Source of the DNA: a virus
Strand: one strand, 5' to 3'
DNA: 20,233 nt
IMG/VR virus record: IMGVR_UViG_3300017697_004311
Span: 1-20,233 of that record
Positions 6,904 to 14,271 of this stretch are shown here, one piece after another. Both the position numbers and the translations under genes were made by a program. The notes below the pieces were generated by a model, which was given only the letters and a program-made list of their open reading frames with translations, had not been told where the DNA came from and ran no database searches. Numbering within the stretch: position 1 is the stretch's first letter; each line of letters starts with the position of its first letter.

Positions 6904-7616
6904 TCACTCCTGTGTATAACGCAGAAAAGTGGATTACCAAGTGTATTGATTCTGTTAAGGAACAATCGTATGAGAATTATGAACACATTATTGTAGATGA
7001 CTGCTCTACAGACGATACTCTCAAAATCGCTCACCAGCAAATTTTAGGTGATAAACGGTTTAAGCTTGTAAAGAAAGAATCTCGCATGGGTGTGATGCAT
7101 AGCCACATCACAGGGGCAGAGTTGCTTGGCAAAAACGCTGATCCAGAGGATATTTACGTTCACTTAGATGGAGACGATTGGTTAGCGCATGGTGATGTTC
7201 TGAAAAGAGTAAACGAGATTTATGAGGCTGATAATTGTTGGATGACTTACGGAAATTATGAAGCTACTGATGACTCACGCTCTGTGTGTAATCCTAAGGT
7301 AGAAGATCTAGCCGTTAGAATGCATATTCTGGCAGGATGGCCCTTTTCTCACCTACGAACCTTTAAGAAGTTTTTGTGGGACCGAGTTAAGACTGAATCT
7401 TTGGTAGACTCAAACAAAAAAGCATTTAGCTCGGCTTGTGACGTAGCCATTATGTGCCCTATGTTAGAGATGGCGGGGGATAGAGTTACTTTTATTGACG
7501 AAACTTTGTACATCTATAATAGAGAGAATCCTCTTAATGAGGATAAGGATCATCTTGATGATCAAATTAGGTGTGCTGTCGAAGTCGCCAAACAAATACC
7601 ATACGAAGCATTATGA
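6882..7616 (+). CDS. GT2 family glycosyltransferase
   Basis: A 244-residue inverting GT-A enzyme. The start is typical: FKIVTPVYNAEKWITKCIDSV (5-25), then HIIVDDCSTDDT (35-46), where the aspartates bind the nucleotide. VHLDGDDW (93-100) supplies the DxD-like metal site. The protein has no C-terminal membrane helices, unlike polymerising GT2 synthases, so it probably adds a single sugar in the cytoplasm. GAGGAG ahead of the ATG at 6882 supports the start. It ends at 7616 with an ATGA overlap to the GT11 gene. The donor sugar is not predictable. Confidence 0.87.
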   Translation: MGKSFKIVTPVYNAEKWITKCIDSVKEQSYENYEHIIVDDCSTDDTLKIAHQQILGDKRFKLVKKESRMGVMHSHITGAELLGKNADPEDIYVHLDGDDWLAHGDVLKRVNEIYEADNCWMTYGNYEATDDSRSVCNPKVEDLAVRMHILAGWPFSHLRTFKKFLWDRVKTESLVDSNKKAFSSACDVAIMCPMLEMAGDRVTFIDETLYIYNRENPLNEDKDHLDDQIRCAVEVAKQIPYEAL

Positions 7617-8386
7617 TTGGAAGTTTTATACAGGGAGGACTCGGAAACCAGCTTTTCCAAATCGCCGCAGGAGTGTCTCAAGCCAAGAGGATGGGATCTA
7701 CTTTTTCTGTCATAGAGGGACAGCACCATCTTCCCCTTCAAGGTAACAATATATCAACCTATAAAGATAATATCCTAAGAGGCGTGGATAGTAGACCTGA
7801 GAGTGATTTTGGACAATGCACGTTGTTCCAGGAGAGGGGTCATCACTTTACACCTCTTCCTGAAGTAGATAATATTTTCTTGATGGGTTACTTTCAGAGT
7901 GAAAAATACTTTGAAGACAATAAGGATGGCATTGCAGACCTTTTTAGCGTAACACCAGAAATCCAGGAAAAGATTGAGAAACAATATCCGTTTATTAAAG
8001 AAGAAAACGTAGTGTCCCTTCATGTGAGAAGAGGAGATTATTTAGATAATCCTACTATCCACCCCACTACGAGCGCCGATTACTATCAAAGTGCTCTTGA
8101 TTCTATTGAGGACAAGGATCGAGTGATTGTTTTTTCTGATGATATTGCTTGGTGCAGAGAGACTTTTAGTAAAGACTTTTCTTTCTCAGTATTTGAAGAG
8201 GATTATATGGATCTGTACACTATGGCTAACTGCACCCACCATATTTTAGCAAACAGCACCTTTAGTTGGTGGGGAGCTTGGCTTTCTAAAACCAAAGGTA
8301 AGATTATCGCACCTAAAACTTGGTTTGGTCCTGACGCACACTTAGAGCCTAAAGATATTATTCCTGATAGGTGGGAGAGATTATAG
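7613..8386 (+). CDS. GT11 alpha-1,2-fucosyltransferase-like enzyme
   Basis: GT11 enzymes transfer L-fucose from GDP-L-fucose in alpha-1,2 linkage. The 257-residue protein has the whole motif set: GGLGNQLFQIAAG (8-20), MGYFQSEKYF (91-100), SLHVRRGDY (135-143, GDP binding), VFSDDIAWCR (173-182) and MANCTHHILANSTFSWWGAWL (204-224). Length is close to bacterial FutC/WbsJ-type enzymes. The ATG at 7613 overlaps the GT2 stop (ATGA) and places GGLGNQ at the expected position; upstream in-frame codons would add residues that do not fit. No GDP-fucose synthesis genes (gmd, fcl) are visible, but a GDP-mannose 3,5-epimerase at 18323 could supply GDP-L-galactose, a close analogue. Confidence 0.92.
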   Translation: MIGSFIQGGLGNQLFQIAAGVSQAKRMGSTFSVIEGQHHLPLQGNNISTYKDNILRGVDSRPESDFGQCTLFQERGHHFTPLPEVDNIFLMGYFQSEKYFEDNKDGIADLFSVTPEIQEKIEKQYPFIKEENVVSLHVRRGDYLDNPTIHPTTSADYYQSALDSIEDKDRVIVFSDDIAWCRETFSKDFSFSVFEEDYMDLYTMANCTHHILANSTFSWWGAWLSKTKGKIIAPKTWFGPDAHLEPKDIIPDRWERL

Positions 8387-8387
8387 A

Positions 8388-9002
8388 ATGTTATTAAATT
8401 TAAAGAACCTGCATGACAAGTATGAACTGAATGTTAAAGGAGTCCTCCATATCGGAGCCCACTATGGGGAAGAGAACTCTATTTACGATGAATTAAATTA
8501 TCCAAATAGGATCTTTTTTGAACCTTTAAAAAAGAACTTTGATGTGTTGAGACAAAATGTTACCGAGTGGCCTCTAGTTAATATTGCCCTAGGCGCATCG
8601 ACACAGAATAAAGAAATGTATGTAGAGTCTGCAAATAACGGGCAGTCAAGTTCTTTGTTAAAGCCTAAGCTGCATTTACAGCAATACCCACACATTACCT
8701 TTCCTGAAAAAGAGGATGTTCTAGTTGATACTCTGGATAATGTTTTAGAGGATAAGGAGTCTTACAACTTCATCAACATGGATGTTCAGGGTTACGAGTT
8801 AGAGGTTTTAAAAGGGGCTACGGAGTCATTAAAGCACATTGATTATTTAATGTGTGAGGTGAATAGGGCAGAGGTGTATGAAGAGTGCTGCATGATAGAC
8901 GAGCTTGATTCTTTTTTGAGTTCTTATAATTTCAAAAGGGTAGAGACCACCTGGGATGGAGTTACTTGGGGAGACGCATTCTATGTCAAAGAAGAAGTTT
9001 AA
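8388..9002 (+). CDS. FkbM family methyltransferase
   Basis: A 204-residue SAM-dependent methyltransferase of the FkbM type, which usually O-methylates sugars. GVLHIGAHYGEENSIY (18-33) is the SAM-binding loop, RIFFEPLKKN (41-50) the second strand with its acidic residue, and FINMDVQGYELEVLKGA (128-144) the family hallmark, followed by YLMCEVNRAEVYE. GGGAGAG before the ATG at 8388 suits ribosome binding. It lies between two fucosyltransferase-family genes and overlaps the second by 20 bases, so a methylated sugar in the same glycan is likely (inference). Complete, with no signal peptide. Confidence 0.87.
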   Translation: MLLNLKNLHDKYELNVKGVLHIGAHYGEENSIYDELNYPNRIFFEPLKKNFDVLRQNVTEWPLVNIALGASTQNKEMYVESANNGQSSSLLKPKLHLQQYPHITFPEKEDVLVDTLDNVLEDKESYNFINMDVQGYELEVLKGATESLKHIDYLMCEVNRAEVYEECCMIDELDSFLSSYNFKRVETTWDGVTWGDAFYVKEEV

Positions 9003-9795
9003 TTTAATAGGAGGCCCGTTTCAACACGCTATTACGTCTACATTATGGAAAACTTCCAAGAACATAGAGTGGGAGTTTAATTCTAAGAATAACGACACCT
9101 CTTTTTATGTAGATAAAGAAGTGTTCTTAGCGTTGCAGGATAAGGATGACGGTCGAAAGAAATATGGGTGGCTTCTAGAATCCAGATCTATTGTTCCAGG
9201 GCTGGTGGAGCAAGTAATTGAGCATAAGGAGGTTCTCCTGGAAGTCTATGAAGCCATCTTTACTCATGACCAGAGACTACTATCATTAGATGATAAGTTC
9301 AAGTGGTGTCCTGCGTATGGATCCTATATTGATGAGCCTAAGATTCATGAGAAAACAAAGCTCGTTTCAATGGTCACTTCAAACAAGAATCTTACTCCTC
9401 TTCATGCGCTACGAAATTCTCTAGCTAATAAATGGAAGGATTCCTTAGACTTGTACGGTCGAGGATATCAAGAGATTGATAAGAAGGAAGAAGGGTTAAC
9501 TCCGTATATGTTTTCGATTGCGATTGAGAATGATATCTATGAGACATATTTTACAGAAAAGATCATTGATTGCTTTGCGACAGGAACCATTCCTGTTTAC
9601 TTAGGACCACCTAATGTTGGTGATCATTTTAATTCTGACGGTATTATTTATTTAACTGAAGACTTCGATCTTAACGATCTGTCTGAGGAGCTATACATAA
9701 GCAAAAAAGAAGCAATTCAGGATAATTATCAAAGAGCCCTAGAGTATGATGTCTTAGAGGATTGGATCTATGGGAGATATTTCAGTGACAAGTAG
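8983..9795 (+). CDS. GT10 alpha-1,3-fucosyltransferase-like enzyme
   Basis: This 270-residue protein ends with the conserved GT10 donor-binding motif: MFSIAIENDIYETYFTEKII (176-195), then DCFATGTIPVYLGPPNVGDHF (196-216), matching the FxxxxEN...YxTEKxxxxxxxGxxPVxxG pattern. KLVSMVTSNKNLTPLHALR (126-144) matches the middle of the family. Such enzymes use GDP-L-fucose and make alpha-1,3/4 links. ATG 8983 has GGGGAGA upstream; ATG 8956 would add nine residues and is less likely. The gene overlaps both neighbours. As with the GT11 enzyme, no GDP-fucose genes are in view, so an alternative L-sugar donor such as GDP-L-galactose is possible. Confidence 0.85.
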   Translation: MSKKKFNLIGGPFQHAITSTLWKTSKNIEWEFNSKNNDTSFYVDKEVFLALQDKDDGRKKYGWLLESRSIVPGLVEQVIEHKEVLLEVYEAIFTHDQRLLSLDDKFKWCPAYGSYIDEPKIHEKTKLVSMVTSNKNLTPLHALRNSLANKWKDSLDLYGRGYQEIDKKEEGLTPYMFSIAIENDIYETYFTEKIIDCFATGTIPVYLGPPNVGDHFNSDGIIYLTEDFDLNDLSEELYISKKEAIQDNYQRALEYDVLEDWIYGRYFSDK

Positions 9796-10513
9796 GAACT
9801 GTGTTGTTAAGCAACGAGCAGGACTCGGAGATATTATCTTAGGGCAGAAGATTGCGGATTTTTTTATTGAGGAAGGATACAATGTTTTTTGGCCTGTCAT
9901 TGATGAGTATTATGATGCTATCACAAAGCATATGAGCAAGAAGGGTATTACTTACTGTAGAGAGAGCGACGAGTTTCCCCTAAAAGAATTGTACAATAGT
10001 TATTACACCACCCCAGTAGTGATGAAGGATACTCAGGATCTCTACCTACCTATCCAGATGGCTGATCAGCATTTTCCAGGTGAGTCTGCCTTAAGAGCTA
10101 AGTTTAAAATTCTCTCTCTAGTTGCCGATGGTTGGCAGGACCACTTCGAATTAAAGCGAGATACAGAAAAAGAGGGTCGTTTATTTGAAGAGTTAGGCTT
10201 GTCAAATGAAGAGCCTTATATTTTGGTAAATAACCTTTATGGTTCTCCACCTACAACGGTGAAAAAAGATATTCCGATTGAATCTAAACTTCGCATCGTT
10301 GAGGTGGAAATGATGGAAGGCTACTCCATGTTTGATTGGTCTAAGGTTATAGAAAATGCTTCTGAGATTTACTGTGTAGACACAAGCCTATTTTACCTCA
10401 TTGATATGCTCGAACTAAAAGCGACAAAGCTAGAAGCTTACTCTAAATTTGAACCAGCTAATTATATGCACATTGCTGGTCTCTTTAAGGCTGCATGGAA
10501 TTACAATGAATAA
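9770..10513 (+). CDS. Probable GT-B glycosyltransferase, GT9-like
   Basis: The 247-residue protein starts with NCVVKQRAGLGDIILGQKIADFF, where GLGD (18-21) resembles the N-terminal loop of GT9 heptosyltransferases. Towards the end, IENASEIYCVDTSLFYLIDML (about residues 193-213) resembles their donor loop (VDTG..H.A...G). Between them the sequence is divergent. Full GT9 enzymes are about 320-350 residues, so this is compact. The next genes encode activated-sugar enzymes of heptose type, which fits a heptosyltransferase-like role, but this is inference. GAGG nine bases upstream supports ATG 9770; it overlaps the following gene by eight bases. Confidence 0.55.
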   Translation: MGDISVTSRNCVVKQRAGLGDIILGQKIADFFIEEGYNVFWPVIDEYYDAITKHMSKKGITYCRESDEFPLKELYNSYYTTPVVMKDTQDLYLPIQMADQHFPGESALRAKFKILSLVADGWQDHFELKRDTEKEGRLFEELGLSNEEPYILVNNLYGSPPTTVKKDIPIESKLRIVEVEMMEGYSMFDWSKVIENASEIYCVDTSLFYLIDMLELKATKLEAYSKFEPANYMHIAGLFKAAWNYNE

Positions 10514-11372
10514 TATAATTATTTTGGGCGCAGATCATAACGGTGTAGCGCATAAAAGACAGCTTGCAGATTCCTTGAGAGCAGAGGGTTACGTTGTAAT
10601 TGATATCGGTCCTTATGGCATTACTGAGAGTGTGGATTATGTAGATTATGCCCAGCAGGTCAGCCATATAGTGGGAGAGACACCCAACGCCAGAGGAATC
10701 CTTATCTGTGGTACTGGAGTTGGCATGAGCATTGCTGCCAATCGCTATGAGGGTGTGCGAGCAGCACTAGTCCATAATACTAAGACCGCTCCTAAATGCA
10801 GAGAACATAATGATGCTAACATATTGTGTCTAGGTAGTTGGGTAAACACATATGAGATCAATAAGGAGATTGTTGATCTTTGGATGAATGAAGCCTTTGG
10901 TGAGGGAAGGCATAATAAACGATTAGCTAAATTAGAGAATGCAGGAAGCAAGATTGTTTTCACTAATGGAGTCTTTGATATCCTGCATACAGGGCACTTA
11001 GAGCTATTGCAGTTCTCTAAGCGACTTGGAGATAGACTAGTGGTTGCCATTAATAGTGACGCATCTGTAAAATCCCTTAAGGGAGAGAATCGTCCGATCA
11101 ATAACGAAGCTAATAGAAAAAAGTTACTGGAGTCCTTGATTGAAGTGGATGAAGTGATTATCTTTGACGATAATCTGGAGGAGCTACGAAATCAAATTGA
11201 ACCTAATATTGTGGTAAAAGGAGGCGAGTGGACTGCGGAGCAAGTTCGTGAAAGGGATAACATTCCTGAGGATATTGAAATTAAACTCTTCCCTTTGGTT
11301 CAAGACTACTCCACAACAAATACAATTCGCAAAATACAAAATTTAGATGGATGGCAGAAGAATGATTTTTAA
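10506..11372 (+). CDS. Fusion: RpiB/LacAB-type sugar-phosphate isomerase + HldE-type nucleotidyltransferase
   Basis: Two complete domains are fused in 288 residues. Residues 1-147 match RpiB: ILGADHNGV (6-14), GILICGTGVGMSIAANR (64-80) with catalytic Cys68, and REHNDANILCLG (99-110). RpiB interconverts ribose-5-P and ribulose-5-P; relatives act on other aldose/ketose phosphates. Residues 148-280 match the nucleotidyltransferase domain of HldE/RfaE: VFTNGVFDILHTGHLELL (151-168) with the HxGH motif at 161-164, NSDASVKSLKGENRPIN (183-199), and YSTTNTIRKI (268-277). That family makes ADP- or CDP-activated sugars from sugar 1-phosphates. The ATG at 10506 overlaps the previous stop. The kinase half normally paired with HldE is a separate gene just downstream. 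I know of no standard protein with this pairing. Confidence 0.88.
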   Translation: MNNIIILGADHNGVAHKRQLADSLRAEGYVVIDIGPYGITESVDYVDYAQQVSHIVGETPNARGILICGTGVGMSIAANRYEGVRAALVHNTKTAPKCREHNDANILCLGSWVNTYEINKEIVDLWMNEAFGEGRHNKRLAKLENAGSKIVFTNGVFDILHTGHLELLQFSKRLGDRLVVAINSDASVKSLKGENRPINNEANRKKLLESLIEVDEVIIFDDNLEELRNQIEPNIVVKGGEWTAEQVRERDNIPEDIEIKLFPLVQDYSTTNTIRKIQNLDGWQKNDF

Positions 11373-12252
11373 AGATAAAAACATTTTGGTTATCGGAGAC
11401 AGTATCCTCGATGAAACGATTGTAGGCAGAGCGGTGGGTTGCTCTTTAGAGTCACCTACAATGAAGCTAGAAGAGAGCGCGAGGGAGGTGAGCTTTGGAG
11501 GCGCGGCAAACGTAGTGGAGAACATTCTGGCTCTAGGAGGTTCTTGCAAGTACATCACCCCCATGGGTAGGGACGAATACTCTCATTATTTTGAGAGTTG
11601 GCTCGACCAAAACCGTCCAAACTTATGGTTGTCCAGTTTAACGATGGACCGATTTAACAATGTGAAGACTAGGATATGGGCTACTAAAGAGGATGAGAGA
11701 TATAAATATCTACAAATCAATCGAACAGATGATACCGTAGTTCCTTTTCGGATCCCTACAATAAACCATCACATGGAAGGCATGGATGCTGTGGTTCTTG
11801 TAGATTATGGTTTAGGAATGTTTGGAGAAGTTAATTATATAATCAAAGCGGCGTTAAGTGCGGGAGTGCCTGTAATCGCTAGTTCTCAGATGTCCGATAG
11901 AGAAAATAGATATCATTTATTTGAAAAGGCTGACTACCTGTGTATGAACCTTTCAGAGTCCCAGGCATACGACAAATCCTTTCATGGTTGCATAACTCAC
12001 GGAGAGCAAGGATGCACTTTTCAAGACTCAAAACATAAACGCACACATACAGGATTTAAGGTAAAGTCGGTGGATCCTTGCGGAGCAGGAGATGCCTTCC
12101 TCGCTGCGTTCTCTTTATGTGTCCCACAGGTTGATGCAGACGCTTTGGCCTTCTGTAATGCGTGGGCTGCATTGTCTACAACAAAGCTGGGAACCACACC
12201 GCCTAAAATAGGAGAATTAGATGAGTTGCTTGGAAGTTCTTTTTGCCAATAA
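11347..12252 (+). CDS. HldA/RfaE1-like sugar-phosphate kinase (PfkB family)
   Basis: A 301-residue ribokinase-family enzyme resembling the kinase domain of HldE, which phosphorylates D-glycero-manno-heptose 7-phosphate at C1. ILVIGDSILDETIVG (13-27) opens the fold, VSFGGAANVVENILALGG (48-65) is the HldE-like substrate loop, and VDPCGAGDAFLAAF (242-255) holds the anion hole and catalytic Asp249. The family motif usually reads DTTGAGD; here it is DPCGAGD. The start may be 11347 or ATG 11362; neither has a clear Shine-Dalgarno site. It overlaps the isomerase-nucleotidyltransferase fusion at its 5' end and araD by 32 bases. With its neighbours it forms a split version of HldE. Substrate could be a heptose or another sugar phosphate. 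Confidence 0.83.
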   Translation: MDGRRMIFKDKNILVIGDSILDETIVGRAVGCSLESPTMKLEESAREVSFGGAANVVENILALGGSCKYITPMGRDEYSHYFESWLDQNRPNLWLSSLTMDRFNNVKTRIWATKEDERYKYLQINRTDDTVVPFRIPTINHHMEGMDAVVLVDYGLGMFGEVNYIIKAALSAGVPVIASSQMSDRENRYHLFEKADYLCMNLSESQAYDKSFHGCITHGEQGCTFQDSKHKRTHTGFKVKSVDPCGAGDAFLAAFSLCVPQVDADALAFCNAWAALSTTKLGTTPPKIGELDELLGSSFCQ

Positions 12253-12901
12253 ACAAATTGTTGATAAAAACTTAGTGATCCTCTCTTGGGGAAACGTAAG
12301 TAAAATAGATAGGGATAAGAATCTGCTATACATTAAGCCCTCAGGGGCAGACCTAGAGGAGATCAGCCAGTACGACATTGCTCAGGTTTCTACCCTGGAT
12401 GGAAGTTGGGTTCTTGGAATGAAGCCTTCAGTGGATACTAAAATCCATTTAGAGATATACAAAGGATTTAGTGATGTTGGAGCAGTCGTACATACTCATT
12501 CAGTACACGCTACAGCTTTTGCACAGGCAAACAAGCCGATCCCTTGCCTAGGCACTACACACGCTGACTATTTTTACGGAGAAATTCCTTGTGTGCCTCA
12601 ACCTACTGCTGAAGAGTTGGATGATGATTATGAGAAACATACTGGATTACGGATTGTGGATTATTTCGATTACTTTGACATAGATTATAACCATATTCCT
12701 GCCGCATTAGTCGAAGGACATGGTGTATTTTGTTGGGGAAAAACCGTTGAGGACGCAGTAGAGACTGCTATAATATTAGAGAAGGTAGCAGAAATGGCTA
12801 TCCTAACTTTGTCATTAAATAAAGATAGCAATCTTTCAGACTATGTGTTAGAGAAACATTTCACTAGAAAACATGGAGACTCAAAATATTATGGACAATA
12901 A
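12221..12901 (+). CDS. araD: L-ribulose-5-phosphate 4-epimerase-like (AraD, class II aldolase family)
   Basis: AraD interconverts L-ribulose-5-P and D-xylulose-5-P by retro-aldol cleavage on a zinc ion. The 226-residue protein has SWGNVSKID (22-30), IKPSG (38-42), KPSVDTKIH (68-76) with Asp72, the metal pair HTHS (His91, His93), TTHADYFYGEIPC (112-124) with Asp116, EGHGVFCWG (165-173) with His167, and the C-terminal YYGQ (223-226), whose Tyr is a catalytic residue in the E. coli enzyme. All key positions appear conserved. AGGAGA before ATG 12221 is a good ribosome site. No arabinose-use genes (araA, araB) accompany it, so in this context it probably makes a sugar precursor rather than degrading arabinose. 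Confidence 0.88.
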   Translation: MSCLEVLFANKQIVDKNLVILSWGNVSKIDRDKNLLYIKPSGADLEEISQYDIAQVSTLDGSWVLGMKPSVDTKIHLEIYKGFSDVGAVVHTHSVHATAFAQANKPIPCLGTTHADYFYGEIPCVPQPTAEELDDDYEKHTGLRIVDYFDYFDIDYNHIPAALVEGHGVFCWGKTVEDAVETAIILEKVAEMAILTLSLNKDSNLSDYVLEKHFTRKHGDSKYYGQ

Positions 12902-13310
12902 GCAGGATATTGCATATGGGATACAAACCCTCCCTCCCATAGACAAACCTCTTAAGTCTGTGGATAAATATTGGGGAAAGATGGATACGCTGTTTGAAGG
13001 TGAGGACTTTACTATCAAGAGAATTTACATGAAATCAGGTTCTCAGAGTAGTCTAGAATACCATGTTCGCAAAGAGGAGTCTTACTTTATTGAGAGTGGT
13101 ATTTTGAAAGTGGGCCTTCGGATTGGGAGAGCGGAAAATAAATCTATCACTCTGCACAAGGGAGATATTTTTCACATTCCTGTGGGCTTAATGCATATGC
13201 GGATTGCCATGGAGGATGTTGTCATTATAGAAAAATCATCCAAAGATGATGATGGAGATTCTCATTTAGTTGAGGACGGTAAAACTTACACACATATAGA
13301 AACACTATGA
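12891..13310 (+). CDS. Cupin, mannose-6-phosphate isomerase type II-like
   Basis: A single-cupin protein of 139 residues (145 if ATG 12873 is used). VDKYWGKMDTLFEGEDFTIKRIYMKSG followed by SLEYHVRKEESYFIESG matches the cupin domain found at the C-terminus of ManC and alone in type II phosphomannose isomerases. The metal ligands would be His and Glu in EYHVRKEES and the later His in VGLMHMR. The ending VVIIEKSSKDDDGDSHLVEDG also fits. Such an enzyme interconverts fructose-6-P and mannose-6-P, the entry to GDP-mannose, which the epimerase at 18323 would use. GGAGA 11 bases before ATG 12891 favours that start. No GDP-mannose pyrophosphorylase is seen. It could instead act on another sugar phosphate. 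Confidence 0.72.
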   Translation: MDNKQDIAYGIQTLPPIDKPLKSVDKYWGKMDTLFEGEDFTIKRIYMKSGSQSSLEYHVRKEESYFIESGILKVGLRIGRAENKSITLHKGDIFHIPVGLMHMRIAMEDVVIIEKSSKDDDGDSHLVEDGKTYTHIETL

Positions 13311-13972
13311 ATTTATTTATTGATACTGCTAACTTAGATGATATTAAAGATGCGTTCCAAACAGGAACCATTCAAGGTGTGACCACCAACCCATCCCTTC
13401 TTTCCAAAGAGCCTAAAGAAGATTTTATCACACACATTAAGAAGATCGTAGAGGTCTGCCAGGAGTATGGGAATGCCCCTCTGAGCGTGGAGGTATTTGC
13501 CGAAAAAGCAGAGGATATGTATGATCAAGCGGTGGAGATCTTCGATGAACTAAATTATAGTAATCTAAACATCAAAATTCCTGTAGGCTATGAGGAGTTA
13601 AAGGTAATTGAGAAGCTCGCTGGGGATGGAATCGCAGTAAACTGTACTTGCTGCTTCACGGCTACTCAGTTAGAGATGGCTGCCCTTGCAGGGGCTCGCT
13701 ATGTCTCTCTTTTTTATAACAGACTTCTTGATAGCGGAGGAGATCCTGTTGACGTTCTTAGGCAGGTAGAGCATTTCATTGACCAAAACGATCTAGACTG
13801 CGAAATAATCTCTGGGAGTATTCGTTCTGCGAATGATGTATCTAACGCATGGGCAGCAGGTTCTCATATTGTTACCGCAGGAATGTCTGTAGTTAAAAAG
13901 ATGATGGAGCATCCTCAAACAGATTTATCGGTGCAGGGCTTCCTCTCTGATTTTAAGGAGTGGCTTGGTTGA
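13307..13972 (+). CDS. talC: Transaldolase, TalC / fructose-6-phosphate aldolase type
   Basis: A 221-residue class I aldolase that passes a three-carbon unit between sugar phosphates through a lysine Schiff base. MNLFIDTANLDDI opens the barrel, GVTTNPSLL (24-32) is the family signature, LNIKIPV (87-93) holds the Schiff-base Lys90, and SLFYNRLLDSGGDP (134-147) and IISGSIRSANDV complete the site. Length and motifs fit the short transaldolase also known as an auxiliary metabolic gene in cyanophages. In a heptose pathway its product sedoheptulose-7-P would be the starting material. The start overlaps the cupin stop (ATGA), and the stop overlaps the phosphatase start (TTGA). Confidence 0.9.
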   Translation: MNLFIDTANLDDIKDAFQTGTIQGVTTNPSLLSKEPKEDFITHIKKIVEVCQEYGNAPLSVEVFAEKAEDMYDQAVEIFDELNYSNLNIKIPVGYEELKVIEKLAGDGIAVNCTCCFTATQLEMAALAGARYVSLFYNRLLDSGGDPVDVLRQVEHFIDQNDLDCEIISGSIRSANDVSNAWAAGSHIVTAGMSVVKKMMEHPQTDLSVQGFLSDFKEWLG

Positions 13973-14271
13973 TTTACTTTGTTGATATTGACGGAACCAT
14001 TTGCTCTGATACTAAGGGGAACTATACACAAGCTCAACCTCTCAAAGACAAAATTGATAAAGTTAATAGTTTGTACGATGACGGACATACTATAATTTAT
14101 TGGACAGCCAGAGGCATGACCAGAGCTAAAGGAAATGTCCACAAAGCCTACGAGCTTTGTTATGATCTTACCAGACAGCAGCTTTCAGATTGGGATGTAA
14201 GGTTTCACGAATTAAGAATGGGAAAGCCTTATTACGATGTCTTCTTTGAGGACAAGGCAGAGGAGATTTAA
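13969..14271 (+). CDS. Minimal HAD-family phosphatase
   Basis: About 100 residues with all four HAD motifs: DIDGT (Asp6, Asp8), IIYWTARG with Thr46, Lys86 in GKPYYD, and the acidic FFED (Glu94, Asp95). There is no room for a cap domain, so it is a very compact HAD of the kind seen in some capsule and nucleotide-sugar loci. The start is probably TTG at 13969, eight bases after AAGGAG and overlapping the transaldolase stop; a GTG at 13960 would overlap that ribosome site. In the pathway it could remove the C7 or other distal phosphate, the role of GmhB, although it lacks the length and zinc loop of GmhB. Substrate is inference. Confidence 0.72.
   Translation: MIYFVDIDGTICSDTKGNYTQAQPLKDKIDKVNSLYDDGHTIIYWTARGMTRAKGNVHKAYELCYDLTRQQLSDWDVRFHELRMGKPYYDVFFEDKAEEI

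Noticed and set aside
7495-7746. 83-codon + strand frame spanning the GT2/GT11 junction
   Set aside because: It overlaps two well-supported genes in another frame and has no recognisable motif.
11701-11708. TATAAATA, identical to the T4 late promoter box
   Set aside because: It is inside the kinase coding sequence, with no gene starting shortly downstream; a chance match in A/T-rich DNA is more likely.
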